NCBI GenBank assembly: GCA_030737875.1
Contig: CM060909.1
Span: 33,717,159 to 33,781,158, forward strand
DNA: 64,000 nt
Direction of reading: 5' to 3'
Source of the DNA: Allium sativum
Taxonomy: Eukaryota > Streptophyta > Magnoliopsida > Asparagales > Amaryllidaceae
Shown: positions 47,041-59,830 of the stretch, piece by piece
Numbering within the stretch: position 1 is the stretch's first letter
Layout: every line of letters begins with the position of its first letter
Program-made: the position numbers and the translations under genes
The notes under the pieces: model-generated
Database searches by the model: none
What the model was told of the DNA's origin: nothing
Seen by the model: the letters and a program-made list of their open reading frames with translations, nothing else

Positions 47041-50000
47041 TATTTTATTATAATATTTAATTCTTTTAATCGAGAAATACTTGTTCGTTAATACTAACCC
47101 CAAAACTGTGACAACAAGGAATTTCGCTCGATCCGAATCAGTCGCTAAACCGACCCAGACCGTTCGAAACGCCTGATTGTTTTGAGAACACGACAAAAAA
47201 GAACGCAGACGGGAGAACATTTCATTGTATATTACAACAATTCCATCAGAATACAAGAATATACAGAGTATAAATAAATAAATATTACACAGAAATATCA
47301 GAGATTTAAATTACATTTAAATACATCGCAGCGGAAATAATACAATACACAACTAGAAGAGATATACGGATACAAAGCTTTCCGGATATCATTCCAGCTA
47401 TAAGTCAGGATCCTGTGAATATAAATCTGCAAAACCAAAACTACTAGCTGCCCGTGTCGAAAATAAGGGCACCCAGAGTTTAGGTTAAAACAATAAACTC
47501 CAGGTCAGTCATGGGACTGGTGTGAGAACTAAAACAGTTATTTAAAACTTTACTTTAAATCAGATATATCAAGGGACCACGCCGTATAACACGGAATGGG
47601 TTTCCTCACAAGAATACCAGTGCACATAACAAAACAGCGCAATGCTTTTTGGAAAAATGAAGCTATTATAAGACCCAGGTCCTATCACACAATGCAGCGC
47701 AAGCCGGGGGATAGGGTTTTCCCTTATAACAGCCAAACATGCTTAGTACGTTTTAAACAAATCATTCGATACTATTATAAGTGCATAGTGTATAAAACAA
47801 CTTCAAATCATAAGTATCAATCATAGACGGCATGGGTACCATATATCATGTCACCATACTGGTTCTATAATTAAAACCGCAATATCACGTATTTGGAAAT
47901 TGGATTTCCATCTGTGAAACGAGGCAAAAGGTAGTCCTCTACCGATTCGAGACGCTCTAGTCCGCCCCTCAGGCAAGCGCGCAGGCAAGCCTTGGATCGT
48001 CGGGGTCGGTCCACCGATGTGGATTATTATGCCTGAACAATGCGTTTCCCCGCCCTATGTGGCGTAAATGAGCCAACGAATGGCTCCTTCGGCTTCATAT
48101 AGTCACCGGTATATCCGAGGCGCCTCGCAACAGCAACAACCACATAAGTCAAACTCGTCAGGGCGTGTAAAACCACTGACGCCACTTCTAACTAGAAAGA
48201 AACGCATGCCCTCCCTGAGGTCCTTCTCCCGTTTCTGGTTCACTATCGGGTGTGAAACTCGTGAAGTAAACGTTACACAAAGCTACGCCACAAAGGCCGT
48301 GCTTTGATCATCAACCCCCAGACTTTGCTTTTCAACAGAAGCCTTGATCATTTTCCACTTAGGCATGCCACACAGGCAATTCACTCTATGCGTTTGATAT
48401 CCATCAGTATATAACCTCTGAGCTCGTACGCCTCAGAGAAGGGCGTTAAGCAAGAGAATAAATTCTCCGCCGCCAAACAGATATATATTTAATAGAAATC
48501 AATCACACAGACTAAAATCCAATGTCAGACACACAGTCCATTTACAAGTTCGTTCTGGGTCTGAACGAAACCGGAGGCACCTAGTACCCCGCATATCCAT
48601 CGATCTCCAAGTACGTCTGGACAATCACCAACTGTTTCCATCTTCTTGGGTGTACATCCCAATCAAGATCGTCGGTAATCACCCAAACGACATGAAGACC
48701 TCCGGTCTTCAACCACCGTCTTCATCTTCGACTTATCGTCGTATCAGTTATTCAGAATGGGATAAACCCGGTCTTTCCGAATAACTCGCGTATATTATAA
48801 ACAAGTGTTACACAAACACAACATACGCCTCATTTCAATTCATCAGTCACTAACCGTAAATTAACAAGAGAATAATTCCCCAAATATTAACCCCGAAGGT
48901 CAAAACCAACATCAGATCAATATCCAGAAAACCATTCTGCTTAGATAACCGACAGTTAGTTTCTAAATTTCACATTCATAGGGAAAGGTTCCCACTAATT
49001 TTATCAAAGATAAATTCCTTGAATTTATTCTTTAATCTTCTTTTGAATTTCGATTCAACAAGTTGGGATTAACGAACTTTACCAAAGCAATCATTTGTTT
49101 TAATTTCCCAATCCCAACCTATTCATCCCATGAAGTAAAACTGGTAATACTTCATATCTAACACCACGGTGTTATCGGTAAATTCAATTACCATTTCACA
49201 TTCAAATCTAATTAAAGATTTAACTATCGCCTGGAGCAAAACTGATGATACTCCATTCTCGATCTTTTCAATCTAATTAAAGATTCATTAAAACTCCACT
49301 TAGTTTTAATCTGTGACTGGGTTAAAGAATCAGTGTCATTTAAAACACGGTTCACGATAAACCCAAAATCACATCACATTTCAATCAGTCCCTAACCGTA
49401 AATTAGCAAGTGAGCAGTTCCCTAAGTATTAACCCCGAAGGCCGAAACAAACATCAGATCAATACCCCAGAAACCATTCAACTTAACTAATCTCCAGTTA
49501 GTTTCTGAATTTTCTTAACTCCTTTGGGTCTAAGAACAGTATTATTGAAGATACCGTTACCGACAACCCAAAATCGCATTCTATTAATTATCGGGTTAAA
49601 GAACAAGTGTTATTTAAAACACTGTTCACGATAAACCCAAAAGTCAATACCAATTCAATTCTAATTAAATATTTTTTAATTGGTACACTTCATTAAATCT
49701 AAATACAAAGATTTAATCTTTTCCTCAACTGGGTTCAAGAACTGTGTTAATAAAGACACCATTCACGACAAACCCAAATCACATTTGACATTAGATACAA
49801 GGCTCTGAATAGAAAATATACCGGCTTATATTTAATATCAAATTCTACGACCAACAAATATCGTATTGGAAATAATGATATATATATATATATTTCGAAT
49901 TCCCATAACAATATCTGTATCATCACAAAATCCAACATTGAAATATTCGGAAGGCAATTTCGATTCAAATCTATTCCAATATAATTATTGGAAATTCTGG

Positions 50001-51719
50001 TTATTTTCAAAACCACCTCAAATCTAATTTATTTATTTAAAAATAAATAGAATTATAATTCTAGTTCAAAACTAGTTCATTTCGATAAAAATCTATTTTT
50101 ATCTTTTCAAATATGGAGTTTTTCATCCCAATTCTTCCTAAATCATTTCTTATGATTCTACACAAATTATTACTATTTTTAATAATTTTATCAAGGCCCA
50201 TACAGTCGATATCCATCAACGGCCATCGAACTGCACTTACAATGACCTTTTTCAAATTTGACTTGGACATAATTCCAAATCCAACCATTAGATTTCTAAT
50301 TCCTAATATTCGTTAGAAAGCTCTTTTCGATATGAACCCAACGGTTCCGATTTTAGGAGAATCCGACGGTCGGATCTCCCGCAATATCCATTCGAAGTCA
50401 ATGGTCGAAATTCGCGAACTGCCGCGGCGCGTTCTATTCAGGCCATTATATATATATAATATATATATTATATATATTTCGTCGATTTCCTTTTAAAACG
50501 TATTTAATAAATCGTTTTAAAATTCGTTTTCAAAACGATTTCAATTTCATTTCAAATTCAAATCAAAAATTGAATTTTTCCTCATAAATTCGTTTTAAAT
50601 TCATTTCAAATTGATTTCAATTCAAATCGATTTTTAATTCAATTTCAATTAGAATACAATTCTATTCAATTTCAATTTGAATTCAATTCTTTTCAATATA
50701 ATTCGAATTTCGATTATTTTCAATATAATTCGAATTTCGAAATCACTTTCAATATAATTTGAAACTTGAATAAAATCGACACAAATATCCTTCACGTCAA
50801 AGTGGCATCAATCAAATCAACAAGGCTTCATATATTTCTATTTTCAAATATTCTATTTCAAATATTTCTTTTTCAAATATTTTTATTTCAAAACTGGAAT
50901 GAGGCCTAATCAATTACCATATAATGTTAATTATATGGATTTTCTACAACACATGTATAAAATAACAACGATAAATAATCAATCATCATCCAGAGTGCAC
51001 CACACAACTGCATAAGCATTAAATATAAATGTTTAATGCCTATAACAGCCTGTCAATCAATCGATCGACATACAACTAGTTATTGGGATTAGTGTATGTC
51101 ATATATCATCCCAATACCCGTGTGGGGTTTCAAACAGTCAAACACAGATTTTATTTGTGCAGTTGGGCGATGTGTAAAATTTATCGTCCCAATCAATATC
51201 AGTCAAATATGTGTATATAAACAAATCCTTCGATTTGTTTACATTTATTTCATTTTAAATACACGTTAAAAATTCTATTTTCAACTATAAAATATTTTTA
51301 GCTATATAAATATTTTATTTCATTTCACATCACATCACACATCAACTGCACATCAAAATCAAACAAACATGCATATAAGCCGTCTATGGTCTGTGGACGA
51401 CGGGTGTCGGGTGCTACTAAACACCGTCTGCATCCTAGTATATATTTTAACTAGAAAATTAAATTAAAAGTGAGAAGTTCTCACAGAGGGTTCCACTCCG
51501 CCGTGCTTTGCTTTTGAACTGTTGAACCGTCTGGATCTGATTGCAATTCCAATGCAGTTCTTTTCTCGTTGTTCAAATAAAAATTATATTTTTATTGCTT
51601 CATTCCATAAATAAAAATCATATTTTTATTTCACATCATATATATTTTTCAATGCTTCATTCTATATGAAAATTATATTTTTATATTTCTATTTCATATA
51701 TAAAGATCGAATTTTTACT

Positions 51720-51930
51720 ATCTATATAATATAAAAATTTCGTCTTTAATGTTTCTACTATATAAAAATCTCATCTTTAATGTCTCTACTATATAAAAAT
51801 CTCATCTTTAATGTTTCTACTATATAAAAATCTCTCCTTTATCAATTTAAAAATCTCGCCTTTATCAATTTAAAAATCTCGCCTTTATCAATTTAAAAAT
51901 CTCACCTTTATCAATTTAAAAATCAAATCT
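51720..51930. repeat. 31-bp and 23-bp minisatellites in B2
   Basis: Three to four copies of a 31-bp unit (TTTAATGTTTCTACTATATA plus AAAATCTCATC) are followed by four copies of a 23-bp unit (TTTATCAATTTAAAAATCTC plus GCC). They occupy the place of the 25-bp array in B1 and the 34-bp array in B3. All three units contain an AAAAATC core. Confidence 0.8.
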
Positions 51931-52134
51931 TCGTGCGAATGAAAATCATATTTTTAACTCGCTTTCATGTTAGTAAAAATCGTATTTTTACTTCGATGTT
52001 TAAACTATAAAAATCATACCTTTAATTTCATTAAAACATTATGAAAAATCAAATTTTTATTCTCATGTAAACCATGTAAAAATTAAATATTTTCTAAATT
52101 AAAATCAAAATCAGAAAACATACATCGATTGTAG

Positions 52135-52452
52135 GGTTTCTTGGGCGGAGGTGGCGATGCTTTACGCCCGCAGTAGAGGAGGAGGTGCTCCTGCCCAGCA
52201 GCAGGCCTTGCAGTCGGCGGTGGACCCCACCTCTGGCCGGCGGTGGCTCTGGAAGCGGAGGGCGGCTTCGGGGAGGTGGGTTTGTGGCTCGGGGTTCGAT
52301 TTTGGTGGGGTGCTGGCGGGTTTGCCTTGATTAGGGCTTCCAGGGGTTCGTGTGGAGGGAGGAACAGCTAGGAGGGGCGGCGGCCTTCCCTGCTGGCGGC
52401 GCCGGAGGTGTGGCGCCTCTGGTGGCTGCGGCGCTGGTGGATCCCCCCCTTC
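52135..52452 (-). other. GC-rich leader fragment of B2
   Basis: A strongly GC-rich block that on the minus strand is C-rich and could encode a Pro-rich peptide. It shows no evident similarity to the B1 or B3 leaders. Cut at 52452 by B3. Confidence 0.45.
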
Positions 52453-53321
52453 TGTGACGACAAGGAATTTCGCTCGGTCCGAACCAGTCGCTAAACCGAC
52501 CCAGACCGTTCGAAACGCCCTATCGTTGAGAACATGACAAAATAGAACGCATACAGAAGAACATTTCATTGTATATTACAACAATGCATCAGATTACAAG
52601 AATATACAGAGTATAAACGAATATTACACAGAAATATCAGAGATTTAAATTACATTTAAATACATAGCAGTGGAAAATAATACAATACACAACTAGAAGG
52701 AGATATACGGATACAAAGCTTTCCGGATATCGTTCCAGCTGTAAACCAGGATCCTGTGAATATAAATCTGCAAAAACCAAAACTACTAGCTGCCCGTGTC
52801 AAAATAAGGGCACCCAGAGTTTAGGTTAAAACAATAAACTCCAGGTCAGTCATGGGACTGGTGTGAGTACTAAAACAGTTATTAATCTTTATTTGCAAGT
52901 TAGGTAAATCAAGGGACCACGCCGTATAACACGGAACGGGTTTCCTCCCAAGAATACCAGTGCATAAAACAAACAGCGCAATGCTAAATAAAGAAAAATG
53001 AAGCTGTTATAAGACCCAGGTCCTATCACACAATGCAACGCAAGCCGGGGGATAGGGTTTTTACCTTATAACAGCCAAAGAATGCTTGATACGTTAAAAA
53101 CAGATTATTTGATACTATTATAAGTGCATAGTGTATAAAACAACTTCAAATCATAAGTATCAATCATAGACGGCATGAGTGGCCCATAACACTATGTCTC
53201 CATATATAAGTTTACAATCAAAACTGCAAGACGTCGTATTGGAAGTTGGTTTATCATTTATGGTATGAACCGAGGCTAGGGGCAAGATCCTCAACCGATT
53301 CGAGACTGTCTAGTCCGAGCC

Positions 53322-53537
53322 TCAGGAACAGCCGCAACTGCCCCATGGATCGTCAGGGCCGGTCCACCGATGTGGATTATTATGCCTGAACACTACGTTT
53401 CCCCGCCCTTTGGGGCGTAAGCCTGGCCCGTCAGCCGACCAGAAGCATCGGCCGAAACCGATATCACGAGGCGCCTCGCTTTTCAGCAAGTAATAATAAG
53501 TAACTTCCACATGAGTCAAACTCGTCAGCCAGTTCAA
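53322..53537 (-). other. Open frame in conserved zone of B3
   Basis: A 71-codon minus frame (LTHVEVTYYYLLKSEAPRDI, ending WGSCGCS) is also open in B4 (61977-62174). It spans the CGAGGCGCCTCG palindrome. B1 and B2 do not keep it, so it is most likely fortuitous. Confidence 0.2.
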
Positions 53538-55849
53538 GCACTGACGCCACTCATAACTAGAAAGAAACGTAGGTCCTCCCTGATGTCCGTCTCCGTTTTT
53601 GATTCATACCGGGTGTGATACTCGCGAATCAACGTTACACAAAGCTACGCCACAAAGGCCGTGCTTCGATCATCAACCACAAGACTTTGCTTTTCAACAG
53701 AAGCCCTGATCATTTGCCTCTTAGCATGCCACACAGGCAATTCACTCCATGCGATTGATATCCATCAATATATAACCCCTGAGCTTGTACGTCTCAGAGA
53801 AGGGCGTTAAGCAAGAGAATAAATTCTCCGCCGCCAAACAGATATATATTTAATAGAGATCAATCACACGGACTAAAATCCAATGTCAGACACACAGTCC
53901 ATTTACAAGTCCGTTCTGGGTCTGAACGAAACCGGAGGCACCTAGTACCTCGCATATCCATCGATCTCCAAGTACGTCTGGACGATCACAAACTGTTTCC
54001 ATCTTCTTGGGTGTACAGCCCAATCAAGATCATCAGTAATCACCCAAACGACGTGAAGACTTCCGGTCTTCGACCACCGTCTTCATCTTCGACTTATCGT
54101 CGTATCAGTTATTCAGAATGGGATAAACCCGGTCTTTCCGAATAACTCGCGTATATTTAAATAAGTGTTACACAAACACAACATACGCCTCATTCCAATT
54201 CATTAGTCACTAACCGTAAATTAATCAAGAGAATAATTTCCCAAATATTAACCCCGAAGGCCGAAACCAACATCAGATCAATATCCAGAAAACCATTCTG
54301 CTTAGCTAACCGACAGTTAGTTTCTAAATTTCACATTCATAGGGATATGTTCCCATTAATTTTATCCAAGATAAATTCTTTGAATTAATTCTTTATTCTA
54401 TTTTTGAATCTCAATTCAAACTAGTCGGGATTAGCGAACCTTACCGAAGTAATCATTTGTTTTAATTTCCCCATCCCAACCTATTTATCCCATGAAGTAA
54501 AACTGGTAATACTTCATATCTAACACCACAGTGTTATCGGTAAATTCAATTACCATTTCACGTTCAAATCTAATTAAAGATTTAACTATCGCCTGGAGCA
54601 AAACTGGTGATACTCCATTTCGATTATTTCAATCTAATTAAAGATTCCTTAAAACTCCACTTAGTTTTAATCTTTGACTGGGCTAAAGAATCAGTGTCAT
54701 TTAAAACACAGTTCACGATAAACCCAAAATCACATTCATTAATTATCGGGTTAAAGAACGAGTGTTGTTTAAAACACTGTTCACGATAAACCCAAAAATA
54801 TATATCAATTCAATTCCAATTAAATATTATTTAATTGGTACACTTCATTAAATCTAAATAAAAGATTTAATCTTTTCTCAACTGGGTTCAAGAACAGTGT
54901 TAGTGAAGACACCATTCACGACAAACCCAAATCACATTCGATATTCAATACAAGGCTCTGAATAGAAAATATATCGGCTTATATTCAATATCAAATTCTA
55001 CGACTAACAAATGTCATATTGCAAATAACGATATAAATATATATCTTTCAAATTTCCATAACAACATCTGTATAATCACGAATTCCAACATCGAAATATT
55101 CCGAAGACAATTTCGATTCAAATCCATTCCAATGCAATCATTGGATATTTTGGTTATTTTCAAAACCCTTTTTAAATTCAATTTATTTATTAAAAATAAA
55201 TAGAATTATATTTCTAGTTCAACACTAGTTCATTTCGATAAAAATCTATTTTTATCTTTTCAAATATGGAGTTTTTCATCCCAAATCTTCACAAATCATT
55301 TCTTATGATTTTACACAAATTATTACTATTTTTAATAATTTTATCAAGGCCCGTACAGTCGATTTCCATCAATGGCCATCGAACTGCACTTACAGCGACC
55401 TTTTTCAAATTTGATTTGGACATAATTCCAAATCCAACCGTTAGATTTCAAATTTCTAATATTCGTTAGAAAGCTCTTTTCGATACGAACCCAACGGTTC
55501 CGGTTTTAGGAGAATCCGACGGTCGGATCTCCCGTAATGTCCGTTTGAAATAAATGGTCGAAATTCACGAACTGCCGCGGCGCGGCGCGTTCTATTCAGG
55601 CCATTATATTATATATATAGTATATATAATATATATTTCGTCGATTTCTATTTAAAACGAATTATATAAATAGTTATAAATTCGTTTCAAAAGCAATTTC
55701 AACTTCCATTTCAATTCAAATCAAAATTGAATTCTCCTTTATAAATTCGTTTTAAAATTCATTTCTATTCAATTCAAATTTCAATTCAATTTGAATTCAT
55801 TTCAATTCGCTTTCAATTCAATTTGAATTCGTTTTCAATTCCTTTCGAA

Positions 55850-56173
55850 ATCGTTTTCACTTCAATTCATTTCGAAATCGTTTTCAATTCAATTCATTTC
55901 GAAATCGTTTTCAATTCAATTCATTTCGAAATCGTTATATATTCAATTCATTTCGAAATCGTTTTCAATTCAATTCATTTCGAAATCGTTTTCAATTCAA
56001 TTCATTTCGAAATCGTTTTCCATTCAATTCATTTCGAAATCGTTTTCCATTCAATTCATTTCGAAATCGTTTTCAATTCAATTCATTTCGAAATCGTTTT
56101 CAATTCAATTCATTTCGAAATCGTTTTCAATTCAATTCATTTCGAAATCGTTTTCAATTCAATTCATTTCGAA
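55850..56173. repeat. 27-bp minisatellite in B3
   Basis: Twelve copies of TTCAATTCATTTCGAAATCG plus TTTTCAA. The plus frame encodes IVFNSIHFE repeats as a by-product. It occupies the same LTR position as the B1 array at 44405-44700, just after the (AT)n palindrome and TTTCGTCGATTTC. Confidence 0.93.
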
Positions 56174-57286
56174 ATATTTCAATTCAGTTCACTTTGAATT
56201 CGTTTTCAATTCAATTCATTTTGAATTCGTTTTCAATTGATATAAATATCGTTCACGTCAAAATGGCGTCAATCTAATCAACACGGCTTCATAAATTTCT
56301 ATTTTCAAATATTCTATTTCAAATATTTCTATTTCAAATATTTCTATTTCTAAACTGGAATGAGGCCCAATCAATTACCATATAAAATTAATTATATGGA
56401 TTTTCATACAACACATGTATATAATAGCATTGAAAAATAATCAACCATCAACCAAAGTGCACTACACTGTATAAGCATCCAATAAAGATATCTAACGCTT
56501 ATAACAGCATGTCAATCAATCGATCGACATATTTAATCAATCAGGATGAGTGAACTTCAAATTTCATCCTAACACCCGTGTGGGGTTTCAAACAATCAAA
56601 CACATATTTTATTTGTGCTGTTGGGCGATGTGTAAAATTTATCGTCTCAATCAATATCAGTCAAATCAGTGTACATAAACAAACCGTCTGGTTTGTAAAT
56701 GAATATTTTATTTATTCACATTCACGTTAAAAACTATATTTTTAACGATAAAATATTTATTCCAACACATGAATTTTCTTTTCAGTTCATTTATTCAATA
56801 AATGACATTTTTATATTTCTAACATATTTTAGAAAATTTCGGTGGCATAACGGCACGATACTAGAAACGGGACGAGGCCTAGCCTTATCCCCGGTCTAGT
56901 GAAGGCCCACGCCATTCACACATCAATCAAATCAATTTCATTATGCAAACCACAAAATTTGGAGTAAGAGTCTAACCTAGCCTTACTCCTTCGCCTTATA
57001 ACGGCGCACGTCTAATCCTAACCAACTTATCGATTCGATTTTTCACACCACAAACCACATTCAAACCAATATCGCAATCAATAACCAAACAGCCAAACAA
57101 ACAAGTCCATGGTCTGTGGACGATTGTGTCGGGTGCTACTAAACACCGTCTGCATCCTAGTATATATATATAACTAGAAAAGAAATAGAAAGGTGAGAAA
57201 TTCTCACTAATAGCCATCCTAGCTCCACAACACTTCATTTGCAGAAGTCTTCGTCGTTTCGCCTTTTTGTCACCTTCGTTGCCCAA

Positions 57287-58440
57287 GGCCACTATATATA
57301 TAAAAATCGAATTTTTATTTCGCTATTCAATATATAAAAATCGAATTTTAATTTCAAAGTTCAATATATAAAAATCGAATTTTTATTTCAAAGTTCAATA
57401 TATAAAAATCGAATTTTTATTTCAAAGTTCAATATATAAAAATCGAATTTTTATTTCAAAGTTCAATATATAAAAATCGAATTTTTATTTCAAAGTTCAA
57501 TATATAAAAATCGAATTTTTATTTCAAAGTTCAATATATAAAAATTGAATTTTTATTTCAAAGTTCAATATATAAAAATCGAATTTTTATTTCAAAGTTC
57601 AACATATATAAATCGAATTTTTATTTCAAAGTTCAATATATAAAAATCGAATTTTTATTTCAAAGTTCAATATATAAAAATCGAATTTTTATTTCAAAGT
57701 TCAATATATAAAAATCGAATTTTTATTTCAAAGTTCAATATATAAAAATCGAATTTTATTTCAAAGTTCAATATATAAAAATCGAATTTTTATTTCAAAG
57801 TTCAATATATAAAAATCGAATTTTTATTTCAAAGTTCAATATATAAAAATCGAATTTTTATTTCAAAGTTCAATATATAAAAATCGAATTTTTATTTCAA
57901 AGTTCAATATATAAAAATCGAATTTTTATTTCAAAGTTCAATATATAAAAATCGAATTTTTATTTCAAAGTTCAATATATAAAAATCGAATTTTTATTTC
58001 AAAGTTCAGTATATAAAAATCGAATTTTTATTTCAAAGTTCAATATATAAAAATCGAATTTTTATTTCAAAGTTCAATATATAAAAATCGAATTTTTATT
58101 TCAAAGTTCAATATATAAAAATCGAATTTTTATTTCAAAGTTCAATATATAAAAATCGAATTTTATTTCAAAGTTCAATATATAAAAATCGAATTTTTAT
58201 TTCAAAGTTCAATATATAAAAATCGAATTTTTATTTCAAAGTTCAATATATAAAAATCGAATTTTTATTTCAAAGTTCAATATATAAAAATCGAATTTTT
58301 ATTTCAAAGTTCAATATATAAAAATCGAATTTTTATTTCAAAGTTCAATATATAAAAATCGAATTTTTATTTCAAAGTTCAATATATAAAAATCGAATTT
58401 TTATTTCAAAGTTCAATATATAAAAATCGAATTTTTATTA
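57287..58440. repeat. 34-bp minisatellite in B3, about 33 copies
   Basis: The unit is TTCAATATATAAAAATCGAA plus TTTTTATTTCAAAG. Units are nearly identical, with rare one-base changes and a few 33-bp units. AAAAATCGAATTTTT within each unit is a near-palindrome, so the array could form serial short hairpins. It lies in the presumed transcribed part of the LTR. Confidence 0.95.
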
Positions 58441-58494
58441 ATATAGATTCCGCCTTTTCCATTTCAAAGATCTAATCTTTTCTTTTACTTTTTA

Positions 58495-58700
58495 AAGTTT
58501 AAATCTTTTACCTTTCAAAATTCAAATCTTTTACCTTTTAAAAATTCAAATCTTTTACCTTTTAAAAATTCAAATCTTTTTAAACCTTTTAAAAATTCAA
58601 ATCTTTTTAAACCTTTTAAAAATTCAAATCTTTTTAAACCTTTTAAAAATTCAAATCTTTTTAAACCTTTTAAAAATTCAAATCTTTTTAAACCTTTTTA
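58495..58700. repeat. 28-bp minisatellite in B3
   Basis: About five full copies of AAAATTCAAATCTTTTTAAA plus CCTTTTAA, preceded by shorter variants, adjoining the 34-bp array and running up to the leader. Confidence 0.85.
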
Positions 58701-58811
58701 AAAAATAAAAAAAATCAGTTTTAAATTTCTTTTCAAATCAGATTAAATTTTATTTAAATAATTACTTTATATATATGAAATAAAGCAATAAAAGTAAGGA
58801 AAAGCAAACTT

Positions 58812-59130
58812 ACAGTAAAAGGGAAGAGAGGGGGGGACCATGCGGCTTCGTCGGAGTCAGAGGTGGCGGTGGAATTCGCAGGTGGCGGAGGCGGCAGAAG
58901 GAGGAGTAGGCGGCGCTGGAGGTGCTTGGGGCGCGGTGACGATAAAAGGGGAGGGGCGATTTGGGGTTCAGAGAAGAGAGCGTCGAGAGCAGAGAGAAGC
59001 GTAGAAGGAGGAGGATCGGGAAGGGAGGGGAGGAGCGGAGGCTGGAGGTCGGCTGTGCCTGTGGCGCGGCGGTCGGTGATGGGCGGAGGAGCGCCTCCCT
59101 CTTTTCTTTTATTTCGTTTAATTCTGAAAT
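58812..59130 (-). promoter_or_regulatory. GC-rich leader of B3 with candidate splice donor
   Basis: A GC-rich island; on the minus strand a CT-rich, 5'UTR-like sequence ends at CT|GTAAGTTTG (near 58812). A 14-G run (59139-59152) and a weak TATA-like AATATAAAAC (near 59172) lie upstream. The plus-strand frame 58863-59132 (Arg/Gly-rich) is an antisense shadow of this composition. Confidence 0.4.
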
Positions 59131-59447
59131 GAACTAGCGGGGGGGGGGGGGGTATATGAAAAAAAGGTTTTATATTTTTAATTTATTTTATTTTTATTTT
59201 ATCCCAAGGAGTTGACTTTTTATTCGACTCCGAAACGAGGCCCACCGACTGTCGCCCATAGCGTTTAACCCCCATTCCGAACACAATGGAATATGTATCG
59301 TAGGCTGATTCCACTATTTGAATCAGTTTCCGTTAAATTTACATTTAAATCACTATATTGAATTTTAAACGTACATTTCAAATTACCGGGGTCACATAAC
59401 AACTCTATAAATTCTATAAAAATATTTTCTAGCTTCGTATTGACGAT

Positions 59448-59830
59448 ACGGTCCTAACAAAACTAGTTTCGTCGAATCCTGAGACCGTTAGAAAAATGGC
59501 CAATTTCCAGTCGATTAAAATCAACTAAAACTGGTCAAACGCGTTTTCCTTTGCCACGCTCTCATATTGATTCAGAAAATTATGAAATTTGGAATCTAGC
59601 AATAACTTGACATCACGGATCCAACAAAACTGGTTTCGTCGAAATCCGAGGTAATTTACAAAATGTCCATTTTTAAGGGCCTGAATTCCATAGCGACTAT
59701 TCAGAATTTTCAACTGGACATATCTTTTGACTCCCACTACGAACTTTTGATTTTTCGGATTCGTTGGAAAGATATTCACTATTAGATTCCATTATTTTTG
59801 GTTTCACTAAAATCCGGATTGTTTTGCACT
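59448..59830 (-). repeat. U3 degenerate repeats of B3
   Basis: Three diverged copies of the ACTAGTTTCGTCGAATCCGAG-type motif at about 59460, 59625 and 59790, each followed by an AAAATGGCCA-like or equivalent stretch. The same motif is found in family A U3. Confidence 0.5.

Larger units (their letters stand above)
41449..47106 (-). mobile_element. Family B giant LTR, copy B1 (U3 end missing)
   Basis: The copy begins TGTAATAGCCCGTAACTTCCCC at 41449; after about 60 bp it becomes collinear with B2, B3 and B4 (GAGAACACGACAAAATAGAAC...). The first 60 bp differ from other B copies, so it is a distinct subfamily. It contains the shared 3'UTR-like end, the CGAGGCGCCTCG palindrome (42382-42393), a 27-bp minisatellite (44405-44700), a 122-bp tandem duplication (45119-45361), the GTGAG palindrome (45949-45963), a 25-bp minisatellite (46296-46540), a GC-rich leader (46600-47000) and a TATA box (47031-47039). 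About 65 bp upstream of that TATA, copy B2 begins. Candidate left TSD is TCCGC (41444-41448). Confidence 0.82.
47107..52452 (-). mobile_element. Family B giant LTR, copy B2 (U3 end missing)
   Basis: The copy begins TGTGACAACAAGGAATTTCGC and is collinear with B3 through the 3'UTR-like end, the palindromes (48116-48127; 51470-51484) and the middle region. It contains its own AT-rich minisatellites (51720-51930) and a GC-rich leader (52135-52452). It ends abruptly inside that leader at 52452, where B3 begins. Candidate left TSD is AAAAC (47102-47106). The module around AAACATCAGATCAATA occurs twice (48853-48970 and 49389-49510). Confidence 0.82.

Noticed and set aside
46813..47256. 147-codon minus ORF
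   Set aside because: It runs across the B2/B1 junction at 47107 and joins two unrelated elements. Only the part inside B1 is discussed.
52162..52569. 135-codon minus ORF
   Set aside because: It crosses the B3/B2 junction at 52453 and is a composite of an LTR end and the B2 leader.
55823..56197. 124-codon ORF of IVFNSIHFE repeats
   Set aside because: Same reason: it is the 27-bp array of B3.
57287..58440. Array resembling a CRISPR locus at first sight
   Set aside because: Units are head-to-tail with no unique spacers, and the context is a plant LTR retrotransposon.
58863..59132. Arg/Gly-rich plus-strand ORF
   Set aside because: It is antisense to a CT-rich leader; composition explains the open frame.
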